DNA of 15,186 nucleotides from Lachnospiraceae bacterium UBA3632 (GTDB taxonomy: Bacteria; Bacillota; Clostridia; Lachnospirales; Lachnospiraceae). How positions within the stretch are numbered: the first letter of the stretch is position 1; every line of letters begins with the position of its first letter. The stretch lies in NCBI GenBank assembly GCA_002373975.1, contig DFKZ01000118.1:1-15186 (forward strand), read 5' to 3'. The notes beneath the pieces were generated by a model. The model was not told the origin of the DNA. It did no database searches and was given only the letters and a program-made list of their open reading frames with translations. Position numbers and translations under genes: made by a program. Of the stretch, positions 5,745 through 12,708 are shown piece by piece.

Positions 5745-7808
5745 ATGTCAAATCTTAACACACCTGTTGAAAACTTAAAGGGAGTCGGAGAAAAGACAGC
5801 TAAGCTTTTTGAAAAGCTCAGGATACATTCTTATGATGATTTGCTCAATCATTTTCCGGCAGACTACATTGATTATTCCGAACCTGTTTCCGTGACGGAT
5901 GTTAAAGAAGGGGAGATCAGCACCGTAAGAGGATGCGTATCAAGGCTTACCGGCCCTGTAAAGGCAGGAAGATACAGCGTTCTTACGGTTTACCTTAAAG
6001 AAGGTCTGCATATTCTTGAGGTGACCTTTTTCAATCAGCCCTATATCAAAAAGATGATAAAGCCCGGCGGTTTTTATCTGTTCAGGGGAAAAGTGGTTCA
6101 AAAGGGCGCAAAGCTTGTTATGGTATCTCCCAAGCTCTTTAAGGAAGATGAGTACAGGGAACTTCTAAAATGCCCGGTGCCAAAATATCCTTTAACAGCC
6201 GGTCTTTCCTCTAAAACCGTTCAAAAGGCTGTAAAAGCCGCTCTTACGGATACAGAATGGGATGAGGAGATCTTTACCGGGAGCATTCTTAATGATGCGG
6301 GAATAATCTCTCATAAGGATGCAGTTTACGGGATACACCTTCCCGAAGATCATGATGACATTTTAAAAGCCAGAAAAAGGCTTGCATTTGAGGAATTCTT
6401 TAATTTTATAATGCTTCTTCGCAAGAACAGATCCCTTTCGGTATCCCTTCCGAATGAGTATAAGATGATCGAAACAGCCGATACCAAAAGGTTTTCGGAG
6501 GCACTTCCATTTAAGATGACATCAGGTCAGAAAAAAACCTGGGATCAGATAAAGGATGATCTGTCCGGTGATTACTGCATGAACCGGCTTGTACAGGGAG
6601 ATGTGGGAAGCGGAAAGACTCTTATTGCGGTTCTGGCACTGCTCATGACGGCTGCCAACGGTTATCAGGGTGCGCTTATGGCTCCTACGGAAGTGCTTGC
6701 AGTGCAGCATTTTAAAACCATAAGTGATTATATAAAAAAATACGGTATATGCTTCAGGCCGGTACTTCTGATCGGTTCGATGAAAGCGGCAGATAAACGC
6801 GAAGCCTACGCAAAGATAGCATCCGGTGAAGCAAATCTTATCATTGGGACACATGCGTTGATACAGGAAAAGGTTGTCTATAAGGATCTTGCCCTTGTAG
6901 TGACGGACGAACAGCACAGATTCGGCGTGAGGCAACGCGAAGCTCTGGCTGAAAAGGGCGGGCAGCCACATATCCTTGTTATGAGCGCCACTCCCATACC
7001 CAGAACACTTGCTATCATACTTTACGGAGATCTGCAGCTTTCGGCCATACATGAGCTTCCCGGCGGCAGAAAGCCCATTAAAAACTGCGTTGTGGGAACC
7101 TCCTACAGGCCTTCGGCATATAAATTCTTTGGGGAACAGATCAGTCAGGGCAGGCAGGTATACGTAATATGCCCAAAGACGGAATCGGATGAAGAAGATG
7201 AGGGTGAGCTTGAAAATGCAGCCGATTACGCGAACAGGCTCCGTGATATTCTTCCAAATGCCAGAATAGAATATCTGCACGGCAAGATGAAGCCTGATGT
7301 AAAAAACGACATCATGAACAGATTTGCCGCAGGAGATACCGATATTCTGGTTTCCACCACCGTTATTGAGGTGGGTATAAATGTTCCCAACGCCACGGTC
7401 ATGATGGTGGAAAATGCCGAAAGATTCGGGCTTGCCCAGCTTCATCAGTTAAGGGGAAGAGTCGGGCGAGGAGAGCACCAGAGCTATTGTATATTTGTCT
7501 CCTCCAAGGAAGATGATACCACCATGGAGAGGCTTAAAATATTAAATGATACAAATGACGGCTTTAAGATCGCATCGGAGGATCTGAGGCTGAGAGGGCC
7601 GGGAGAGTTCTTCGGTGTAAGACAAAGCGGTGAATTTGCCTTCAGGATAGCGGATATCTATTCTGACTCCGAGCTGCTTGAAAAGGCGAATGAAGTATGT
7701 GATAAGCTTCTGGGTGATGATCCCGGGCTTTCAAAACCGGAAAATGCACTTATCCGGAAAAGTATTGAAGAATATGCAGCCAGATCCGAACTGCTTCAGA
7801 GCATTTGA
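5745..7808 (+). CDS. recG: ATP-dependent DNA helicase RecG
   Basis: RecG is a double-stranded DNA translocase that reverses stalled forks and processes recombination intermediates. The 687-residue length is normal. The N-terminal wedge/OB-fold region (about 1-200) starts NTPVENLKGVGEKTAKLF, the usual RecG opening, which supports the ATG at 5745. The helicase core has Walker A GDVGSGKT (285-292), the RecG-typical DEQHRFGVRQRE box (388-399), SATPIPRT (414-421), and in the second RecA lobe STTVIEVGINVPNAT and QLHQLRGRVGRG. No domain is missing. Ribosome binding is by a GGAA or AAGG just upstream, weaker than for its neighbours. The location between fakA and a degV gene resembles the yloV-recG neighbourhood of Bacillus, without the sdaA and fapR-plsX genes found there. 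It lies 38 bases before the next gene, probably in one operon. Confidence 0.97.
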   Translation: MSNLNTPVENLKGVGEKTAKLFEKLRIHSYDDLLNHFPADYIDYSEPVSVTDVKEGEISTVRGCVSRLTGPVKAGRYSVLTVYLKEGLHILEVTFFNQPYIKKMIKPGGFYLFRGKVVQKGAKLVMVSPKLFKEDEYRELLKCPVPKYPLTAGLSSKTVQKAVKAALTDTEWDEEIFTGSILNDAGIISHKDAVYGIHLPEDHDDILKARKRLAFEEFFNFIMLLRKNRSLSVSLPNEYKMIETADTKRFSEALPFKMTSGQKKTWDQIKDDLSGDYCMNRLVQGDVGSGKTLIAVLALLMTAANGYQGALMAPTEVLAVQHFKTISDYIKKYGICFRPVLLIGSMKAADKREAYAKIASGEANLIIGTHALIQEKVVYKDLALVVTDEQHRFGVRQREALAEKGGQPHILVMSATPIPRTLAIILYGDLQLSAIHELPGGRKPIKNCVVGTSYRPSAYKFFGEQISQGRQVYVICPKTESDEEDEGELENAADYANRLRDILPNARIEYLHGKMKPDVKNDIMNRFAAGDTDILVSTTVIEVGINVPNATVMMVENAERFGLAQLHQLRGRVGRGEHQSYCIFVSSKEDDTTMERLKILNDTNDGFKIASEDLRLRGPGEFFGVRQSGEFAFRIADIYSDSELLEKANEVCDKLLGDDPGLSKPENALIRKSIEEYAARSELLQSI

Positions 7809-7846
7809 TCAGGATCAGGGCTTAAAACACATTAAGGAGAAATGTC

Positions 7847-8731
7847 ATGTCTAAAGTAGCTGTAGTAACCGATTCTAACAGCGGGATCACCCAGAAGGAA
7901 GGAAAAGAGCTTGGAATATTTGTATTGCCAATGCCCTTTATGATCGGAGGAAACGAGTATTTCGAGGATATTAACCTGTCACAGGAAGATTTCTACGAAA
8001 AGCTGCAGGGCGGAGAAGATATCAGCACAAGCCAGCCGAATCTGGAAAAGCTTGCTCTTTTCTGGGATGAAGTATTACAGGATCATGATCAGATAGTACA
8101 TATTCCCATGAGTTCGGGACTTTCAGGATCATGTCAGAGCGCATATATGCTTTCGCAGGAGGATAAATACGAGGGAAAGGTTTTTGTTGTAGATAATCAG
8201 AGAATATCGGTTACCCAGCGTCAGTCGGCTATTGATGCGCGGGACCTTGCAGCAAAAGGATATGACGGTCAGGCCATCAGTGACATACTTATCCGTGAGA
8301 AATTTGAAAGCAGCATTTATATTATGCTCGATACACTGTTTTATCTTAAAAAGGGTGGACGGATCACTCCTGCGGCTGCAGCTATAGGTACACTTCTTAA
8401 GCTTAAGCCTGTTCTTACCATTCAGGGCGAAAAGCTTGATGCATTTTCTAAGGCCCGTACAGCTTCCATCGGAAGGGATCAGATGATAAATGCCATCAAG
8501 AATGACATAGAAAAGAGATTCGGCGGCCTTGATAACATGAAGGAGAATATCCATCTTGAAATGGCTTATACCTTCGATCTGGCTACCGCAGAGGATTTTA
8601 AAGCACAGGTTAAGACAAGCTTCCCGGGCATGGATATAGTATTACAGCCACTTTCACTTTCGGTTGCGTGTCATATAGGCCCCGGAGCGCTTGCTGTGGC
8701 AGTATCAAAAGTGATACCCGAATTGAAATAA
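7847..8731 (+). CDS. DegV-family fatty acid-binding protein (FakB-like)
   Basis: The 294-residue product is a complete DegV/FakB protein. The opening KVAVVTDSNSGI, the TSQP motif (61-64) and SGLSGSCQSA (90-99) line the pocket that holds the fatty acid carboxylate in characterised members. The LDTLFYLKKGGRI segment and a final CHIGPGALAVA complete the family pattern. FakB proteins present a bound fatty acid to FakA for phosphorylation. With fakA only two genes upstream, I infer that this protein is its partner, though Firmicutes often have several DegV paralogues with different chain preferences and the ligand cannot be read here. An AAGGAG site lies about 8 bases before the ATG, and the gene follows recG by 38 bases without a terminator. 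Confidence 0.92.
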   Translation: MSKVAVVTDSNSGITQKEGKELGIFVLPMPFMIGGNEYFEDINLSQEDFYEKLQGGEDISTSQPNLEKLALFWDEVLQDHDQIVHIPMSSGLSGSCQSAYMLSQEDKYEGKVFVVDNQRISVTQRQSAIDARDLAAKGYDGQAISDILIREKFESSIYIMLDTLFYLKKGGRITPAAAAIGTLLKLKPVLTIQGEKLDAFSKARTASIGRDQMINAIKNDIEKRFGGLDNMKENIHLEMAYTFDLATAEDFKAQVKTSFPGMDIVLQPLSLSVACHIGPGALAVAVSKVIPELK

Positions 8732-8741
8732 TAAAAATCTG

Positions 8742-8769
8742 TTAACGTTCTACGGTATATTATCATAAT
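8742..8769 (+). promoter_or_regulatory. Possible promoter of the ABC exporter operon
   Basis: TTAACG (8742-8747) and CATAAT (8764-8769) are 16 bases apart in the 65-base gap between the DegV gene and the ABC ATPase gene. The match is only moderate, and TATATT at 8756-8761 is an alternative -10. No terminator separates the DegV gene from this operon, so read-through is also possible. Confidence 0.3.
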
Positions 8770-8796
8770 GATCAGTCTGTTTATCCGGAGGTTGAT

Positions 8797-9753
8797 ATGG
8801 GGCTTGTTGTAAAGGATCTGTCAAAAAAATACGGCGATAAAACCGTTGTTGATCATATCTCTTTTGAGATGGAAAAACCCGGTGTTTATGCTCTGCTCGG
8901 AACAAACGGTGCGGGCAAGACCACATCCATCAGGATGATACTTGATATGCTTGATAAAGATTCCGGTGAAGTGCTCTGGAACGGTAAGCCGCTTAATTTC
9001 GAAAACTGTAATATAGGCTATCTTGCGGAGGAAAGAGGTTTATATCAGAAGTATCCTCTTATGGATCAGATCATGTATTTCGGTGAACTTCGCGGCGCAT
9101 CCAAGGAAGAGCTTACCAAAAAGATCAAATACTGGTCGGGAAAGCTTAAGCTTGATGAATATCTTTATCCCGAAGTAAAAAAGCTTCCCAACGGAAGGAC
9201 TATGAAGACAAAGCCCAAGAGCCCCGATCAGCTCTCAAAAGGTAATCAGCAGAAGATACAGTTCCTTATCGCAATGCTTTCCGATCCCGAGCTTTTGGTG
9301 CTTGATGAGCCTTTCTCGGGACTTGATCCGGTAAACACCGATATTTTGAAAGAGGTGGTACGCGAGCAGATCGAGGCAGGAAAGTATATCATCATGTCAA
9401 GTCATCAGATGCCCGTGGTTGAAGAGTTCTGCACGGATATCACCATTATGTCCAGATCGAAGGCCATAGTAAAGGGAAATCTTAATGATATCAAAAAGAG
9501 CTATGGACGCGTAAAGCTTGCACTTAAATGCGAAACAGATGTCACCAGGTATATAAATGAACTTGGCATAGAGATAATCTCTGAAAAAGAATATGAGTAC
9601 GATCTTAAAGTTACCGGAGATGCGCAGGCAAATAAACTTCTTAAAAGGCTCCTGGATGAAGGCATTACAATAATAAGATTTGATCTTTCCGAGCTTTCGT
9701 TACACGAGATATTCGTAAAAGAGGTAGGTGCAAATGAAAACCAGCAGGGGTAA
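8797..9753 (+). CDS. ABC transporter ATP-binding protein (NatA-like, ABC-2 exporter)
   Basis: This 318-residue cytoplasmic ATPase should power the two permeases encoded just downstream. It has Walker A GTNGAGKT (35-42), the signature LSKGNQQK (146-153, in place of LSGGQ), Walker B LLVLDEPFSG (166-175) and the H-loop MSSHQM. The LSKGNQQK variant is typical of NatA/YhaQ-type export ATPases. A C-terminal extension of about 90 residues, also usual in that group, follows the nucleotide-binding domain. A Lys/Pro-rich stretch (about 128-145) just before the signature looks slightly longer than usual. CGGAGG lies 7 bases before the ATG. The 3' end overlaps the first permease gene by 20 bases. The substrate is unknown; sodium, peptides and drugs are all exported by relatives. 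Confidence 0.93.
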   Translation: MGLVVKDLSKKYGDKTVVDHISFEMEKPGVYALLGTNGAGKTTSIRMILDMLDKDSGEVLWNGKPLNFENCNIGYLAEERGLYQKYPLMDQIMYFGELRGASKEELTKKIKYWSGKLKLDEYLYPEVKKLPNGRTMKTKPKSPDQLSKGNQQKIQFLIAMLSDPELLVLDEPFSGLDPVNTDILKEVVREQIEAGKYIIMSSHQMPVVEEFCTDITIMSRSKAIVKGNLNDIKKSYGRVKLALKCETDVTRYINELGIEIISEKEYEYDLKVTGDAQANKLLKRLLDEGITIIRFDLSELSLHEIFVKEVGANENQQG

Positions 9754-11071
9754 CGATATATACCGTATGGACGGTATCGGCAAGGTCTTTCGTTTTACTC
9801 TCACTCAGACATTTAAGAATAAGGGCTACCTTATCAGCTATATAATGATGATAGCGATGATGACTTTTATGGGGCCCATTTCCATGCTGAGCGCAGGCGC
9901 TTCCGAGAAGGCTGTGTTAAACTCCGAATCCATAAATGATGAAGTTACAGCCGATACCATTTTTTATAACAATCAAACGGATATAAATCCGGATATTTCG
10001 GAAGTTCTTAAAGGAACAGGTTTTTCAGGTGTTGAAGTCGTGGAAACAGAAAGCATCCCGGATCTTTCGGATACACAGATAGGTGTTGTTATTTATGAGA
10101 AGGACACCGATGAAGGTTATTATCACGTAGAATCCGTAATTTCCGATGATTCACAGATCACTGCACTTCAGCTCGATTCACTTACGGATGAGATCCGCGA
10201 TGCATTTGAAGACAAAAAGATCGAATACTCCGGAGCAACCGATTCTTCAGTAAGCCTTCTTTACGGAGATATCGGTACCGGTAAAGTCAAAACAGAGGAA
10301 GAGTATCTTTTGCGCGATGAGAGCAGGATGCCAAACAGCCAGCTTGTCATCTATTCAACGGTATATTCAATCATAATAATGATACTTGTTTCTCTTACGG
10401 TTTCCTATGTTATCAGCGCTGTTATGGAGGAAAAAACCTCAAAGCTCGTGGAGAATCTTCTTGTGAGCGTAAGACCGCTGGCGCTTATCATGGGAAAGAT
10501 CGGTGCGATGATGGTCTACGTGCTTTCAATGCTCTTTTTTGGTGCCATAGGTTCGTCCATATCCAATTCCGTTATGGGAATGTTCTTTACTTCCAAAGCG
10601 GTGGAGGAAGTGAGCAATCATGTTGATTTCGCCGCTATAGCCGGGCTGAGCTTATGGAAGATACTGATCCTTTTGCTTTCGCTGATCCTCACTTATCTGA
10701 TGTTTTCCATATTGGCGGGGATATTCGGAAGCGCCTGCACTAAGACAGAAGAGATAGGGCCTGTTGTTATGCTTCTTACAATGTTAAGCATGGCAGGTTA
10801 TGTGGCCGGAATGGCGCTTCCATACCTCGATGTTCCGATCCTTGATAAGATAGTTTCGATAGTTCCTTTCATTTCGTCATATGTGGGACCTATATATTTT
10901 GTATGCGGACGGATTCCTTTTTACATATATCTGATAGGTCTGGCACTGCAGGTTGTGTTTATCATTTTCCTGTTCAGACTTTGCGCAAAGGTATATCGCA
11001 AGCTGATAATCAATGACAGCAAGAAGCTTAATATTGTTGAGATATTTAAGCTGGCTGGAAAGGAGGCCTGA
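9734..11071 (+). CDS. ABC-2 type permease, first subunit
   Basis: The product (about 445 residues) has the ABC-2 exporter layout. One membrane segment near the N terminus (about 26-45) is followed by a large, probably extracytoplasmic domain of roughly 150 residues rich in Asp, Glu and Ser, and then five or so membrane segments from about residue 205 onward. The first intracellular loop carries MEEKTSKLVENLLVSVRP, the conserved coupling segment of NatB-like permeases. I place the start at the ATG at 9734, with GAGG at 9721-9724 about 9 bases upstream. A GTG at 9728 is too close to that site. The gene overlaps the end of the ATPase gene and its stop is one base before the next ATG, so all three are translationally coupled. 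Confidence 0.9.
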   Translation: MKTSRGNDIYRMDGIGKVFRFTLTQTFKNKGYLISYIMMIAMMTFMGPISMLSAGASEKAVLNSESINDEVTADTIFYNNQTDINPDISEVLKGTGFSGVEVVETESIPDLSDTQIGVVIYEKDTDEGYYHVESVISDDSQITALQLDSLTDEIRDAFEDKKIEYSGATDSSVSLLYGDIGTGKVKTEEEYLLRDESRMPNSQLVIYSTVYSIIIMILVSLTVSYVISAVMEEKTSKLVENLLVSVRPLALIMGKIGAMMVYVLSMLFFGAIGSSISNSVMGMFFTSKAVEEVSNHVDFAAIAGLSLWKILILLLSLILTYLMFSILAGIFGSACTKTEEIGPVVMLLTMLSMAGYVAGMALPYLDVPILDKIVSIVPFISSYVGPIYFVCGRIPFYIYLIGLALQVVFIIFLFRLCAKVYRKLIINDSKKLNIVEIFKLAGKEA

Positions 11072-11072
11072 T

Positions 11073-12434
11073 ATGTTTAAAGGATTTAAAAACGTATTAT
11101 CTTTTTCTTTCAGAAATCAGGCCGGGACAAAAGGGTTTAAAGTATTTACGGTGATCTTTGCCCTGATCCTTTTTGCACTTCCGCTTACAATAATGCTTAT
11201 AATCGGCTATAACCTGAATAAAGACGATTCACTTAAGCCCTGCAATGCAAAGCACATCTATGTTGCAAACGAGACAATAACAGACAGCGGATTCTTTGAT
11301 GAATTAAAGCAGCTCCCCGAGCCCCTCTACAATTCCATTGAATACACTATCTGTAAGGATACGGATGATGCGTTTGCCGCAGCAAAAGGCGATGCAGAAA
11401 GCCTTATACTCGTTATCTCCGCCGAGCAGAACCTTCATGCAGACATAATAATACCTGCTGACAGTAAGGTTAGCAAAGCCGATGCAAAGAATTATTATAA
11501 GTTCATGGGCAGGTATAAAGAACGCTTTAAATCTGCATTCAGCGGTCTTACCGAAGATCAGTACGAGATAATCGGCAGAGTGGTTGAGTATAAAACATAT
11601 ACTCAGACCGGATTTGAAAAAGGATACACAATAGAAGAAGATGAGGACAGAAACGATTCCATGATGCGCGATCAGGTGATGAGTGTGCTAAGGATGGCGC
11701 TTCCTTACGGAACTATCATGCTCCTTTATTTTCTGCTTCTTTCCTACGGACAGACTCTGGCTCAATCTGTTGTAATGGAAAAAGAATCAAAGCTCATGGA
11801 TACAATGCTGATATCGGTGCGTCCGGAATCACTTGTTTTCGGAAAGTTGATAGCTACGGTATTAACCGTGCTTATGCAGGTGATCATCTGGATTGCTTCA
11901 GTTGTGCTTGGATTTGTGTTCGGCACATTCGGAATGAAGCTTATCTATCCGGGGACTAAACTTCATACCACGGTATTTTTCAGCGGCATGAAGGATCTTA
12001 ATGTATTTACTCCGGTCAACGTGACCTTTGCAATAATCTTCCTTCTTCTCGGATTTGTATTATATCTTTGCCTTGCTGCTGTAGCCGGATCCATGGCCCA
12101 GAATAAGGAAGATGTGTCAAGCAAGAGTTCGCTTTTTATATTCCCTCTACTTATCAGCTTTTTCATCCTGATAGGCGGAGGCGGAATGAATGCGTCAGAC
12201 ACAAAGGTTTGGATGATGATCCTTCCTTTTACCGCAGCTATGATAATGCCTGCGGATGTAAGCCTTGGCGTAGTATCTCCCGGAATAATTGCTGCTTCCT
12301 TAGTATGTATGATCGCCTTCATAATGGCATTCGTTATTCTTGCGGGCAGGATCTACAAGATGATGTCGCTCTATAAGGGAAACAAGGTTTCTATAAGAGA
12401 AGTGCTCAAAATGACCTTTTCAAAAAACACATGA
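11073..12434 (+). CDS. ABC-2 type permease, second subunit
   Basis: The 453-residue product has the same plan as its upstream neighbour: a membrane segment at about 25-45, an extracytoplasmic domain to about 225, then a membrane bundle. It has a corresponding loop motif, MEKESKLMDTMLISVRPESL. The two are clearly related but share little outside that loop, so they probably form a heterodimer driven by the single ATPase. The start is the ATG at 11073, with AAGGAGG at 11060-11066 inside the end of the previous gene. An upstream in-frame start at 11013 would lie within that gene and lacks a site. Transported substrate unknown. It is the last gene of the operon. Confidence 0.9.
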   Translation: MFKGFKNVLSFSFRNQAGTKGFKVFTVIFALILFALPLTIMLIIGYNLNKDDSLKPCNAKHIYVANETITDSGFFDELKQLPEPLYNSIEYTICKDTDDAFAAAKGDAESLILVISAEQNLHADIIIPADSKVSKADAKNYYKFMGRYKERFKSAFSGLTEDQYEIIGRVVEYKTYTQTGFEKGYTIEEDEDRNDSMMRDQVMSVLRMALPYGTIMLLYFLLLSYGQTLAQSVVMEKESKLMDTMLISVRPESLVFGKLIATVLTVLMQVIIWIASVVLGFVFGTFGMKLIYPGTKLHTTVFFSGMKDLNVFTPVNVTFAIIFLLLGFVLYLCLAAVAGSMAQNKEDVSSKSSLFIFPLLISFFILIGGGGMNASDTKVWMMILPFTAAMIMPADVSLGVVSPGIIAASLVCMIAFIMAFVILAGRIYKMMSLYKGNKVSIREVLKMTFSKNT

Positions 12435-12453
12435 AAATGCATTAGAAATGCCT

Positions 12454-12481
12454 TAAAATAACAATATTTTGCGTTATTTTA
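12454..12481 (+). terminator. Weak A/T-rich terminator-like hairpin after the ABC operon
   Basis: TAAAATAAC (12454-12462) pairs with GTTATTTTA (12473-12481) across a ten-base loop, and the right arm ends in Ts. The stem is almost all A:T, so it is a weak terminator at best. A second small hairpin, GCATT/AATGC (12439-12451), precedes it. Confidence 0.4.
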
Positions 12482-12482
12482 T

Positions 12483-12511
12483 TTGCAAAGCCACTAAATA
12501 TATGGTATACT
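12483..12511 (+). promoter_or_regulatory. Probable promoter of the topoisomerase gene
   Basis: TTGCAA (12483-12488) and TATACT (12506-12511) are separated by exactly 17 bases. The predicted start is near 12518, which gives an unusually long leader of about 190 bases before the ATG at 12709. The start falls inside a 30-base inverted repeat. Confidence 0.6.
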
Positions 12512-12512
12512 G

Positions 12513-12542
12513 AATCGGTATGAACAAATGTTCATATCGATT
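12513..12542. promoter_or_regulatory. 30-bp inverted repeat at the transcription start: candidate operator
   Basis: Two 14-base arms (12513-12526 and 12529-12542) around a central AA are complementary at 13 of 14 positions. The inner core TATGAACA-AA-TGTTCATA (12519-12536) is perfect. It begins two bases after the -10 hexamer and covers the predicted start, where a dimeric repressor such as a TetR- or MarR-type protein would block transcription. No regulator gene is adjacent. It could alternatively act as an RNA hairpin at the 5' end of the transcript. Confidence 0.5.
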
Positions 12543-12590
12543 TTTTTGCTTCATAGGAAATTGCTCTGCATTTTCCTATGAAGCAAAAAA
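12542..12590. repeat. Long perfect palindromic hairpin in the topoisomerase leader
   Basis: A 19-base left arm (12542-12560) and right arm (12572-12590) are perfectly complementary. After one T-T mismatch a TGC/GCA stem with a TCT loop continues, giving a 22-bp hairpin. The left arm begins with Ts and the right arm ends with As, the reverse of an intrinsic terminator, so it should not terminate transcription on either strand. It resembles an interspersed palindromic repeat unit, or it is a leader structure. Its copy number in the genome cannot be seen. Confidence 0.7.
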
Positions 12591-12609
12591 CGCTCCGCTA
12601 TGGATGCGA

Positions 12610-12682
12610 CCGGTGCGCAGATGAATAATGCAAGCTAAAGCTTGCGCGCACCGGCGCGCAAAGAGTCGCAAGCGACTCTTTG
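12610..12682 (+). promoter_or_regulatory. Two GC-rich hairpins in the topoisomerase leader
   Basis: The first is compound. CCGGTGCGC (12610-12618) pairs with GCGCACCGG (12646-12654), and GCAAGC (12630-12635) pairs with GCTTGC (12640-12645) around a TAAA loop, stacked directly on the outer stem with an 11-base bulge on the left side only. The second is CAAAGAGTCG (12659-12668) with CGACTCTTTG (12673-12682) around CAAG. Neither is followed by a T run. They end 17 bases before the ribosome binding site and could affect message stability or translation. No known riboswitch class is recognised. Confidence 0.55.
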
Positions 12683-12708
12683 TTCCTTATTGGTTTTAAG
12701 AGGTTTGT

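Noticed and set aside
6522..7445. 307-codon open frame on the minus strand inside recG
   Set aside because: It lies wholly opposite a textbook RecG coding frame, has no ribosome binding site and translates to a composition-driven shadow without recognisable motifs.
11013..11072. Earlier start of the second permease
   Set aside because: It lies within the first permease gene, lacks a ribosome binding site and adds a segment unlike ABC-2 N termini; AAGGAGG points to the ATG at 11073.
12541..12590. Long palindrome read as an intrinsic terminator of the ABC operon
   Set aside because: The T run precedes and the A run follows the stem on both strands, and a promoter for the next gene lies upstream of it, so it would not terminate transcription.
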